This document shows positions 7,310 to 14,436 of a DNA stretch of 14,436 bases, piece after piece; position 1 is the first letter of the stretch, and every line of letters starts with the position of its first letter. The notes under the pieces were generated by a model. It was given only the letters and a program-made list of their open reading frames with translations. It made no database searches and was not told the DNA's origin. A program made the position numbers and the translations under genes. Source of the stretch: an uncultured Propioniciclava sp. (GTDB taxonomy: Bacteria; Actinomycetota; Actinomycetes; Propionibacteriales; Propionibacteriaceae); contig CALMPQ010000177.1 in assembly GCA_937872005.1 (NCBI GenBank), forward strand, positions 1 to 14,436. Direction: 5' to 3'.

Positions 7310-7344
7310 GGTCCCAAAGCCTCCTCGCCCAGTCGCTGCTCCCG

Positions 7345-7361
7345 AGCCTAGTGACTAGACT
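7345..7361. promoter_or_regulatory. Divergent promoter region with an 11-bp palindrome between gnd and ctaG
   Basis: CTAGTGACTAG at 7348-7358 is a perfect palindrome around a central G. It overlaps two outward-facing -10-like hexamers: TAGGCT reading leftwards (7350-7345) and TAGACT reading rightwards (7356-7361). Clear -35 elements are lacking. It is a reasonable operator candidate for one or both divergent units. It does not resemble the G/C-rich CsoR site or the CopY box. A short hairpin, CCGGC/GCCGG (7375-7389), follows in the ctaG leader. Confidence 0.4.
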
Positions 7362-7411
7362 CACGCTGAACCAGCCGGCCGATCGCCGGATCCCAAACCT
7401 CCGAGGTAATC

Positions 7412-9412
7412 GTGAGCAGCACGCCACAGTCGTCGTCCCTCGCGCCCAGCCGGCGCAGCACCGTGGTGCTCCTCTCCATCGTGGGCGCGGTGGTGGCGGC
7501 CTATGTCGCCGTGTGGCTGACCGGCCTCGACCTCGCCACCCGTCCCCCCTTGCCGGCGCGCATCCAGGCCGACCCCGTGACCGGCCTCATCTCCCTCGTC
7601 GCCGACCTCACCGCCCGCCTCGCCGCGCTCGGCACCCTCGGGGTGCTGTCGGGCATCGTCGGATTCACGGCGCGCAACGCCGACCACACGATCACCGACC
7701 GCGCCCTCCGCCTCCTCCCCTGGGCCGGACGCCTCGGCCAGGTCTGGTTCACCGCCTCCGTCCTCAACACGTTCGCCAACCCCGCGTATGTGAACGGGGT
7801 GCCGATCGGGGTGACGATGCCCCCCGAGGCGTGGTGGACGTTCCTGTGGGCCTCCCCCTCGGCCCTGGCGTGGCTCGCCTCCGCGATCGTCGCCGCGCTG
7901 GTGGTGGTCGCCTCGTACCGCAGCCGGCACTGGGCGAGCTTCCTGGTCGGCCTCGTCGCCGGCACCATCGCGCTGACCTTCGTGTCGGTCACCGGAAACG
8001 TGACCGTCGGTCTGAACCACGACTGGGCCACCGACGCCGCGGTGGCACTCACCTTCAGCGCGGTCCCGCTGATGACGGCCGCGGTCGGGGCGTGGCTGGC
8101 CGGGTCGCCGGCGTCCGCCATGCGCTACCAACGACTCGCCCTGCCCCTGCTGCTCGTCGTCGCGGCCGCCCACGCGGTCATCGCGTGGCAACAGCTCGCG
8201 GGCGTGCCCGCGACCGCGACCCCCTACGGGCTGTGGACGATCGCCATCTTCGTCATCCTCGGCCTGTTCGCGCTGAGCTGGCTCGTGCGTCAGTTCGTCG
8301 GCGGACGCACCGCCGGCAGCATCGGGCGCGACGTCGTGCTGGCCATCGCCTACGTCGCCTGCCTGACCGTCGAGAACCACATCCCGACGCCGCGGTTCTT
8401 GGAGCCGCAGAACATCATGATCAACTACCTCGGCTACGAGGTCACGGTCGGCCCCACCATCACCCGGCTCATCTCGCTCGGACGCCCCAACACGCTCTGG
8501 GTGGCCGTTGTGGCCTTCGCGATCGGCGCCTACCTCGTGGGCGTGTCGCGCGCCCGCCGCAACGGCAACCACTGGCCGATCCTGCGCACCGTCGCGTGGG
8601 TCGCAGCGTGGTTGCTCACCCTGTTCCTGGCCGTCACCGGCCTGTGGGAGTACTCGACGGTGATGTACAGCTGGCACATGGTCGTGCACATGACCGTGAA
8701 CATGCTCGTCCCCGTGCTGGGCGTGCTGGGCGCGCCGCTGGCCCTGGTGCGCGAGGCGTCCACCCCGGGTGAGCACCACGTCTCCCTCGGCGACGCGCTC
8801 GACTCGCTCGAGGACCACCGCCTCTGGCAGACCCTGACGAGCGCCCCGGTCGCATGGCTGGCCTACGTCGGCAGCCTGTTCGCGGTGTACTTCACCCCCG
8901 CCTTCGCCTGGCTGATGAAGTACCACTGGGCGCACCAGCTGATGCTCATCGTGTTCATGATGACCGGCTACTTCTTCTTCACGATCATCATCGGCGCCGA
9001 CCGCACCAGCAAGCAGCTCCCCCACCTGCTCAAGCTGGCCCTGGTGATCTCGATCATGCCGTTCCATGCCGTGTTCGCCGTCGGCATCCTGAGCTCGCAG
9101 ACGCTCATCGGCGCCGACTTCTACGAGACGATCCAGGTGCCGTGGCTGCCCGACCACGCGGCGCTGATGGCCGATCAGGGCATCGCCGGGCAGGCGTCCT
9201 GGTTCCTGGGCGAGATCCCGCTGTTCGTCGTGATCGCCGCCTTGGCCGCCCAGTGGTTCCGGTCCGACGACAAGGAGGCGAAGACCCTCGACGACGCCGT
9301 CGACACGGGCACGGACGACTCCTTCGACGCCTACAACGACATGCTCGCCGAGCTGGCCCGCCGCGATGAGCGCGCCGCCCGCGAGGCCACCCTGAAGAGG
9401 TTCGAGCCGTGA
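7412..9412 (+). CDS. ctaG: CopD/CtaG fusion: copper import-type and cytochrome c oxidase assembly protein
   Basis: A 666-residue polytopic membrane protein. The N-terminal half (to about residue 310) has many hydrophobic helices in the arrangement of the CopD domain, linked with copper movement across the membrane. The C-terminal half is the Caa3-type CtaG domain, marked by YSWHMVVHMTVNMLVPVLG with its histidine/methionine pairs, then YFTPAF, the helix with HWAHQLMLIVFMMTGYFFF, GADRTSKQLPHLLKLA and MPFHAVFAVGI. It ends in a charged cytoplasmic tail of about 50 residues. Family members help load copper into cytochrome oxidase. Fusions of this kind are typical of actinobacteria. The GTG at 7412 has GAGG at 7403-7406. 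Its TGA overlaps the GTG of copA (GTGA, 9409-9412), so the two are translationally coupled. The sub-domain boundary is approximate. Confidence 0.87.
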   Translation: MSSTPQSSSLAPSRRSTVVLLSIVGAVVAAYVAVWLTGLDLATRPPLPARIQADPVTGLISLVADLTARLAALGTLGVLSGIVGFTARNADHTITDRALRLLPWAGRLGQVWFTASVLNTFANPAYVNGVPIGVTMPPEAWWTFLWASPSALAWLASAIVAALVVVASYRSRHWASFLVGLVAGTIALTFVSVTGNVTVGLNHDWATDAAVALTFSAVPLMTAAVGAWLAGSPASAMRYQRLALPLLLVVAAAHAVIAWQQLAGVPATATPYGLWTIAIFVILGLFALSWLVRQFVGGRTAGSIGRDVVLAIAYVACLTVENHIPTPRFLEPQNIMINYLGYEVTVGPTITRLISLGRPNTLWVAVVAFAIGAYLVGVSRARRNGNHWPILRTVAWVAAWLLTLFLAVTGLWEYSTVMYSWHMVVHMTVNMLVPVLGVLGAPLALVREASTPGEHHVSLGDALDSLEDHRLWQTLTSAPVAWLAYVGSLFAVYFTPAFAWLMKYHWAHQLMLIVFMMTGYFFFTIIIGADRTSKQLPHLLKLALVISIMPFHAVFAVGILSSQTLIGADFYETIQVPWLPDHAALMADQGIAGQASWFLGEIPLFVVIAALAAQWFRSDDKEAKTLDDAVDTGTDDSFDAYNDMLAELARRDERAAREATLKRFEP

Positions 9413-11646
9413 CCGCGACCCCGCACACGCCCATCACGAGCGGGCTCGACCAGCGGGTCGAGCTCGACGTCTCGGGCATGACCTGCGCCGCCTGTGCCTC
9501 CCGCATCGAGAAGAAGCTCAACAAGATGCCCGGCGTGCAGGCCACCGTGAACTACGCCACCGAGCGCGCGGTCGTGCTCGGCCTACCGCCCGACAAGGCC
9601 GCGGACGCCGTGGGCGTCGTCCAGGCCGCCGGCTACGACGCAGCCCCGGTCGTCGAGGGCGAGGAGGGGCAGGGCTACGCCGACCGGGTGAAGATGCTGC
9701 GCAACCGCCTGATCGTCGCCGCGTTGCTGACGGTGCCCCTGGGCGACGTCGCGATCGTGCTGGCGCTGGCCCCGCAGATGCGCTTCCCGGGCTGGCAGTG
9801 GGTGCTGCTGGTCGCCGCCCTGCCGGTGGTGTTCTGGAGCGCCTGGCCGTTCCACAAGGCCGCGTGGCGCAACCTGCGGCACGGCACCACCTCGATGGAC
9901 ACGCTGGTGTCACTGGGCATCCTCGCCGCGTTCACGTGGTCGCTGGTCTCGACGATCATCGGCGCCGAGGACACGACGGGCTACTGGCTCGGCTACGGCA
10001 TCGCCCCCGCCGGCGCCGACACGCTCTACCTCGAGGTGGCGGCCGCGGTCACCACGTTCCTGCTCGGCGGGCGCTACATGGAGGCCCGGTCGAAGAAGTC
10101 GGCGCGCTCAGTGCTCTCCGCGCTCGGCAAGCTGGCCCCGAGCACCGTGCGCGTGATCCGGGACGGGGGCGAGGTCGTCATCCCCATCGGCGAGCTGAAG
10201 GTGGGCGAGCGGTTCGGCGTCCGGCCCGGCGAGCGGATCGCGACCGACGGCACCGTCGTGATGGGCTCCTCCGCGATCGACACCTCGATGATGACCGGCG
10301 AGCCGGTGCCCCGCGAGGTCACCGAGGGTGACCCCGTGCTGGGCGGCACGATCAACACCAACGGCGCCCTCGTCGTGCGGGCCGACCGCGTCGGCGCCCA
10401 CACCCAGCTGGCCCAGATGGCCGCCACCGCCGAGCAGGCCCAGGCCCGCAAGGCGTCGGTGCAGACCATGGTCGACAAGGTCGTGTCGTGGTTCGTGCCC
10501 GTGGTGCTCGTGATCGCCGGGCTCACGCTCGCGGGCTGGCTCATCGCCGGCGGCGGCCCGCGTGCCGCGTTCAGCGCCGCGCTGAGCGTGCTCATCATCG
10601 CCTGCCCGTGCGCGTTGGGCCTGGCCACGCCCACCGCCCTCATGGTCGGCGTCGGACGCGGCGGCCAGCTCGGCATCCTGATCAAGGGCCCCGACGCGCT
10701 CGAAGCGTCCGGCGTCATCGACACCGTCGTGCTCGACAAGACCGGCACGCTCACCACCGGTGAGATGGCGGTCGAGGCGGTGCACGGGGACGCAGGGGCC
10801 CTCGCCCTCGCGGCGTCGGTCGAGGAGCAGTCCGAGCACCCGCTCGCCCGCGCGATCACCGCCCGCGCCGCTGCCGATGGCGTGCTCGTGCCCCGGGCGT
10901 CCGACGTGACGGCCATCCCCGGCCGCGGCGTCGTCGGCGCCGTCGACGGTCGGCGCGTGCTCGTCGGCACCCCCGAACTGCTGCGCGGCGAAGGCATCGC
11001 GGTCCCCCGCGAGGTCTCGGACGCCGTGGCCGCAGCCTCGGCGTCCGGCCGGAACGCGGTGCTGGTCGCCGTCGACGATGCGATCGTGGGGCGGATCGAG
11101 GTCGCCGACACGCTGAAGGCCTCGGCCGTCGAGGCCGTGGCCCGCCTCAAGGCGATGGGCCTGCGCACCGTCCTGCTGACGGGCGACCGGCGTGCCGCCG
11201 GCGAGGCCATCGGTGCCGAGGTCGGCGTCGACGAGGTGATCGCGGAGGTACTGCCCACCGACAAGTCGGCGGTCATCGCGCGGCTCCAGAACGACGGGCG
11301 TCGCGTGGCGATGGTCGGCGACGGCATCAACGACGCCGCGGCACTGGCCTCGGCGAACCTGGGCCTCGCCGTGGTGTCGGGCACGGATGTCGCGATGAAG
11401 TCGGCCGACATCATCCTGGTGCGCCGCAACCTGGGCGTCGTGCCCGACGCGATCGCCCTGGCCCGGCGCACGCTGCGCACCATCAAGGGCAACCTGGTGT
11501 GGGCGTTCGGCTACAACATCGCCGCGATCCCGCTGGCGGCGTTCGGCCTGCTCAACCCGCTGATCGCCGGCTTCGCGATGAGCCTGTCGAGCGTGTTCGT
11601 CGTGACGAACTCGACACGTCTGCGCCGGTTCAAGCCGGGTCGCTGA
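9409..11646 (+). CDS. copA: Copper-exporting P1B-type ATPase
   Basis: A 745-residue Cu+ exporter of the P1B-1 group. One N-terminal heavy-metal-associated domain carries GMTCAAC (Cys26, Cys29). All core motifs are present: TGEP with Glu298 in the actuator domain, the membrane metal site C399-P-C401, the phosphorylated Asp443 in DKTGT, the His477-Pro478 pair of the nucleotide-binding domain, and GDGINDA at 637-643. The last helices contain GYN and AMSLSS, the partner residues that specify Cu+ rather than Zn2+. Length is normal and nothing looks broken. The GTG start overlaps the ctaG stop by 4 bases. No copper chaperone (copZ) or regulator (csoR) is in the window. The 3' end overlaps the convergent MFS gene by 17 bases (11630-11646). 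Confidence 0.96.
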   Translation: MTATPHTPITSGLDQRVELDVSGMTCAACASRIEKKLNKMPGVQATVNYATERAVVLGLPPDKAADAVGVVQAAGYDAAPVVEGEEGQGYADRVKMLRNRLIVAALLTVPLGDVAIVLALAPQMRFPGWQWVLLVAALPVVFWSAWPFHKAAWRNLRHGTTSMDTLVSLGILAAFTWSLVSTIIGAEDTTGYWLGYGIAPAGADTLYLEVAAAVTTFLLGGRYMEARSKKSARSVLSALGKLAPSTVRVIRDGGEVVIPIGELKVGERFGVRPGERIATDGTVVMGSSAIDTSMMTGEPVPREVTEGDPVLGGTINTNGALVVRADRVGAHTQLAQMAATAEQAQARKASVQTMVDKVVSWFVPVVLVIAGLTLAGWLIAGGGPRAAFSAALSVLIIACPCALGLATPTALMVGVGRGGQLGILIKGPDALEASGVIDTVVLDKTGTLTTGEMAVEAVHGDAGALALAASVEEQSEHPLARAITARAAADGVLVPRASDVTAIPGRGVVGAVDGRRVLVGTPELLRGEGIAVPREVSDAVAAASASGRNAVLVAVDDAIVGRIEVADTLKASAVEAVARLKAMGLRTVLLTGDRRAAGEAIGAEVGVDEVIAEVLPTDKSAVIARLQNDGRRVAMVGDGINDAAALASANLGLAVVSGTDVAMKSADIILVRRNLGVVPDAIALARRTLRTIKGNLVWAFGYNIAAIPLAAFGLLNPLIAGFAMSLSSVFVVTNSTRLRRFKPGR

Positions 11647-12949
11647 CCCCCTCGGGGGTGGGTCGCGCGGCCCGGTGCCAGGCGTCGTCCCGGGTCTCAC
11701 GCATCCGCCAGAAGACCAGGGCCGAGACCAGGCACAGCGCCACCATGACGACCTCGAAGACGATGAAGGTGCCCGCAGTCACCGTGGCCGTGGCCAACAG
11801 CGGGGCCAACCCACCGAAGACCGCCACCGCGATGCCGTAGGGCAGGGAGATGCCCGCGGTCCGCACCTCGGCCGGGAACTGCTCGGCCATCACCGCGGCC
11901 AGGGAGCCGGCGTAGGCGGCCAACAGCACCGCGCTGACGGACACCGCCACCAGCACGCTCGACATGGTCGTGCCGATCGTCGCGATGAGCGGGATGAACG
12001 TCGCCGCCGAACCCAGGGCGAAGAGCAACAGCAGCGGACGGCGTCCGAAGCGGTCGGAGAGGCGGCCCGACACCGGCTGCAGGATCGTGAAGAGGGCCAG
12101 GCCGAGCATGGCCGCGACCTGGGCGTCCTTGATCTCGACGCCGGTCTTGAGGTGCAGCACCGACGGCAGGGAGACGAACCAGAACTGCACCAGGGCGGTG
12201 CCGGCCGCCACGAGGCCGACCACGCGCAGGGCGGCGCGCGGGTGCTTGCGCAGGACCTCGGTGAGGGGGCTGCGCGGGATCCGGCCGGCGTCGCGCACGC
12301 GGGTGAACGCCTCCGTGTCGGGCACCGCCATCCGCAACCACAGGCCCAGCAGGCCCAGGACCGCGCCGATCCCGAAGGCGATGCGCCAACCCCAGTTCGT
12401 CAGGAACTCCTCGGTGCCCACCGAGAACATCACCGACGCCAGGATCGAGGCGAGCAGGGTGCCGGCGCCGACCGAGACCTGCTGCCAGGAGCCGGCCCAG
12501 GCGCGGCGTCCGCGGGGTGCGTTCTCGACGAGGAACGCCGACGACGTGCCGAACTCGCCACCGGCCGAGAAGCCCTGCACGCTGCGGGCCAGGGTGAGCA
12601 GGACCGGAGCAGCCACCCCGATCTGCGCGTACGTCGGCAGCACGGCGATCAGCGCGCTGGCCCCGGCCATGAGCAGGATCGTGAGCGTCATCCCGGCGCG
12701 TCGGCCGTGCCGGTCGGCGTACGACCCCAGCACCGCCCCGCCCAGGGGTCGGAAGAAGAAGCCGACCGCGAACACGGCGAAGGCCGCGAGGATGCGCGCC
12801 GCCTGGTTGCCCTCGGGGAAGAACGACGCGGCGAAGTACGGTACGAAGAACCCGTAGACCGACCAGTCGAACCACTCGACCAGGTTGCCGACCGTGCCGG
12901 CGACCAGCGAGCGGCGTCGCTCGACCTCGCGTTGGGTGCTCTTGCTGAT
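11630..12949 (-). CDS. MFS transporter, metabolite:H+ symporter (MHS) family, non-canonical start
   Basis: A transporter of about 439 residues with 12 predicted helices, related to ProP and KgtP, which import zwitterions or organic acids with protons. Marks are GNLVEWFDWSVYGFF in the first helix, FFFRPLGGAVLGSYADRHGRR in the 2-3 loop, ARSVQGFSAGGEFGTSSAFLVE and the second-half loop GRLSDRFGRRP. The substrate is not identifiable. The start is a problem: from the in-frame stop near 12985 to GTG 12775 there is no ATG, GTG or TTG, and starting at 12775 would remove the whole first helix. The best fit is ATC at 12949, five bases after AGGGGG. CTG at 12970 is the alternative (446 residues). It follows menE by about 28 bases on the same strand, so it is probably the last gene of a menB-menE-MFS unit. 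Confidence 0.8.
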   Translation of the reverse strand: MSKSTQREVERRRSLVAGTVGNLVEWFDWSVYGFFVPYFAASFFPEGNQAARILAAFAVFAVGFFFRPLGGAVLGSYADRHGRRAGMTLTILLMAGASALIAVLPTYAQIGVAAPVLLTLARSVQGFSAGGEFGTSSAFLVENAPRGRRAWAGSWQQVSVGAGTLLASILASVMFSVGTEEFLTNWGWRIAFGIGAVLGLLGLWLRMAVPDTEAFTRVRDAGRIPRSPLTEVLRKHPRAALRVVGLVAAGTALVQFWFVSLPSVLHLKTGVEIKDAQVAAMLGLALFTILQPVSGRLSDRFGRRPLLLLFALGSAATFIPLIATIGTTMSSVLVAVSVSAVLLAAYAGSLAAVMAEQFPAEVRTAGISLPYGIAVAVFGGLAPLLATATVTAGTFIVFEVVMVALCLVSALVFWRMRETRDDAWHRAARPTPEGVSDPA

Positions 12950-12977
12950 GGTGACCCCCTGGCTGTGCAGAACGTGC

Positions 12978-14114
12978 CTACGTTAGCGCTTGCCGAGCCC
13001 AGTCCTGCACCGCGCGGCGATCGACCTTCCCGGTGGGCCGCAGCGGGAGCGCCTCGATCCGCAGCACATCCTTCGGGCGCGACGCCGGGGCCAGCTGGGC
13101 GGTGGCCGTGCGGACGGCGTCCGATGTGGCGGGGCCGGTGGTCACGGCAATGAGTCGCTGGCCCCACTCGGGGTCGGGGACCCCGATCACGACCCACTCC
13201 CCGGGGAGGTGGGCGAGCGCGTCCTCGACGTGGAGGGGGTTGACGTTGACGCCGCCCGAGATGACCACGTCGTCGGACCGTCCCCGGATGGCGAGGCGTC
13301 CGTCGACCAGGGTGCCGAGGTCGTGGGTGGTGAGCCAGCGGCGTCCGGCGTCGGTGACGAAGGGTTGGGTCACGGTGTCGAGGTAGCGCGTCGCGAGGGT
13401 GGGCCCCGCGAGCTGCACGAGCCCGTCCACGAGGCGCACCTCGACCCCGCCGAGGGGAATGCCGTCGTAGACGCAGCCCCCCGACGTCTCGGTGGAACCG
13501 TAGGTGGTGACGATCGGGGCACCCGCGTCCGCGGCGCGGCGGGCGAGGTCGGCTGGCAGCGCCGCCCCGCCGACCAGGATCGCGTCGAACGTGGCGAGCT
13601 CGGCGGGTGCCAGCTCGAGGGCGCGGTGCAGCTGGGTGGGCACGAGCGACAGGTAGCGCCGAACGCCCGGGGTGAGGCCCTTCACGGCCCGGCCGAAGAG
13701 CTCGGCATCAAACCCACCATCGGGTGCGTAGACCACCGGATGGTGGCCGGCCAGCACCGAGCGGGTCACGACCTGGAACCCCGCGACGCCGTGCACCGGC
13801 AGCGATGTCACCCACTGCCCCGGCCCACCGATGCGGTCGAGCGTGGCGCGGGCCGACGCGACCAGCGCCGACAGCGAGAGCCCGACGAGGTGGCCGCGGC
13901 CATCGGTGGACCCTGAGGTCCTGATGATCACGTCGACGTCGTCGAGGGGTTGGGTGATGCGCGCCGTGGATTCCGCGAGCTCAGTCTGGTTCGCCGCCAT
14001 CAGGAGGGGGCCCAACCGCACGGTGGTGGAAATCCTTCCCTCGATGTCGTGGTACAGCGCCGCCACCGCTGCGGGCGAGGTCCCGCCGTGCGCCGAGGGA
14101 AGGATTTCCGTCAT
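12978..14114 (-). CDS. menE: 2-succinylbenzoate-CoA ligase (MenE), short actinobacterial form
   Basis: A 378-residue acyl-adenylating enzyme that joins CoA to 2-succinylbenzoate in menaquinone synthesis; MenB then closes the ring. The order of motifs is right for the ANL superfamily: a P-loop-like TSGSTDGRG (66-74), a DAILVGGAALP segment, YGSTETSGGCVYDG, THDLG, then RGRSDDVVISGGVNVNP at the hinge, and the C-terminal catalytic lysine Lys363 in PTGKVDRRAV. The P-loop is unusual: the normal TSGSTGxPKG has Asp at the second-last glycine and no Pro-Lys. The length matches the short MenE of actinobacteria rather than the ~450-490-residue enzymes of other phyla. ATG at 14114 lies 8 bases after the menB stop, with only a weak GAG as ribosome-binding site, so coupling to menB is likely. 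Confidence 0.88.
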   Translation of the reverse strand: MTEILPSAHGGTSPAAVAALYHDIEGRISTTVRLGPLLMAANQTELAESTARITQPLDDVDVIIRTSGSTDGRGHLVGLSLSALVASARATLDRIGGPGQWVTSLPVHGVAGFQVVTRSVLAGHHPVVYAPDGGFDAELFGRAVKGLTPGVRRYLSLVPTQLHRALELAPAELATFDAILVGGAALPADLARRAADAGAPIVTTYGSTETSGGCVYDGIPLGGVEVRLVDGLVQLAGPTLATRYLDTVTQPFVTDAGRRWLTTHDLGTLVDGRLAIRGRSDDVVISGGVNVNPLHVEDALAHLPGEWVVIGVPDPEWGQRLIAVTTGPATSDAVRTATAQLAPASRPKDVLRIEALPLRPTGKVDRRAVQDWARQALT

Positions 14115-14122
14115 GGTCGAGC

Positions 14123-14436
14123 TCAGAAGTAGTGGGGGTAGCCCGTCCAGTCGGGGTCGCGGCGCTCGACGAAGGCGTCGCGGCCCTCCTGGGCCTCCTC
14201 GGTCATGTAGGCCAGCCGCGTCGCCTCGCCCGCGAACACCTGCTGGCCGGCCAGCCCGTCGTCGACGAGGTTGAACGCGAACTTCAGCATGCGGATCGCT
14301 TGCGGGCTCTTCGTGGCGATGATGCGCGCGTACTCCAGCGCGAGGTCCTCGACCTCGTCGTGGTCGGCCACCTCGTTGACGACACCCCAGCGCTCGGCGT
14401 CCTCGGCGGAGTACTCGCGGGCGAGGAAGAAGATCT
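14123..14436 (-). CDS. menB: 1,4-dihydroxy-2-naphthoyl-CoA synthase (MenB), C-terminal part only
   Basis: The last 104 residues of a crotonase-fold enzyme that cyclises succinylbenzoyl-CoA to 1,4-dihydroxy-2-naphthoyl-CoA. The frame stays open to the window edge, so the start lies outside. MenB-specific sequence is plain: IFFLAREYSAEDAERWGVVNEV, ATKSPQAIRMLKFAFNLVDDG, then GQQVFAGEATRLAYMTEEAQEGRDAF and the aromatic end DWTGYPHYF, which in MenB hexamers reaches into a neighbouring subunit. The internal GTG at 14371 is not the start. The stop TGA (14125-14123) lies 8 bases before menE. Confidence 0.95.
   Translation of the reverse strand, partial: IFFLAREYSAEDAERWGVVNEVADHDEVEDLALEYARIIATKSPQAIRMLKFAFNLVDDGLAGQQVFAGEATRLAYMTEEAQEGRDAFVERRDPDWTGYPHYF

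Noticed and set aside
7361..9157. A 598-codon open frame antisense to the ctaG gene
   Set aside because: Its translation is rich in Gly, Arg, Asp, Glu and His with no recognisable domain. This is what the complement of a GC-rich gene gives; the plus-strand CopD/CtaG protein explains the region fully.
10108..11700. A 530-codon open frame antisense to copA, and another of 472 codons in a further frame
   Set aside because: Both are low-complexity shadows of a gene whose motifs are all intact on the plus strand.

Overview
The window is a GC-rich (about 70% by eye) chromosomal segment from an actinobacterium. The protein set (menaquinone genes, a CopD/CtaG fusion, a CopA ATPase, the short MenE type) fits Actinomycetota, perhaps Propionibacteriales, but no rRNA or other phylogenetic marker is present to fix the genus. 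It reads mainly as ordinary chromosomal gene content with one small toxin-antitoxin module. I see no insertion sequence, phage, CRISPR array, tRNA or rRNA, and no gene-free stretch longer than about 110 bases.

Layout, left to right. Plus strand: the 3' end of a family-5 extracellular solute-binding protein (3-1019), a UraA-type uracil/xanthine permease (1096-2541), and a small lipoprotein with a shortened DJ-1/PfpI domain (2647-3348), which seems to start at a CTG codon. Minus strand: an APC-superfamily amino-acid permease (3340-4584) and, upstream of it, a four-helix membrane protein of unknown function (4616-5134). Plus strand: 3-methyladenine DNA glycosylase I (5197-5718), followed directly by a vapBC module (5745-6354). 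Minus strand: a short 6-phosphogluconate dehydrogenase (6356-7309). Plus strand: a two-gene copper operon, ctaG-type assembly protein (7412-9412) and copA (9409-11646), coupled by a GTGA overlap. Minus strand, transcribed leftwards: menB (partial, 14123-14436), menE (12978-14114) and an MHS-family MFS transporter (11630-12949).

How the genes work together. menB and menE carry out consecutive steps of menaquinone synthesis. The ctaG-copA pair links copper delivery to cytochrome oxidase with copper export. The vapBC pair carries a nearly complete regulatory signature: -35, 17-bp spacer, -10, and a 19-bp near-perfect palindrome that ends at the start codon and implies a leaderless mRNA.

The most unusual points are: two genes with no ATG, GTG or TTG start in the right place (CTG for the lipoprotein, ATC or CTG for the MFS transporter); a secreted DJ-1 domain lacking its first strand and acidic catalytic residue; a DNA glycosylase lacking the zinc-snap residues; a MenE with an altered P-loop; a consensus DnaA box beside two near-boxes in a 60-bp stretch; and three convergent gene junctions with no room for an intergenic terminator. 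I did not find a clearly new multi-gene system.
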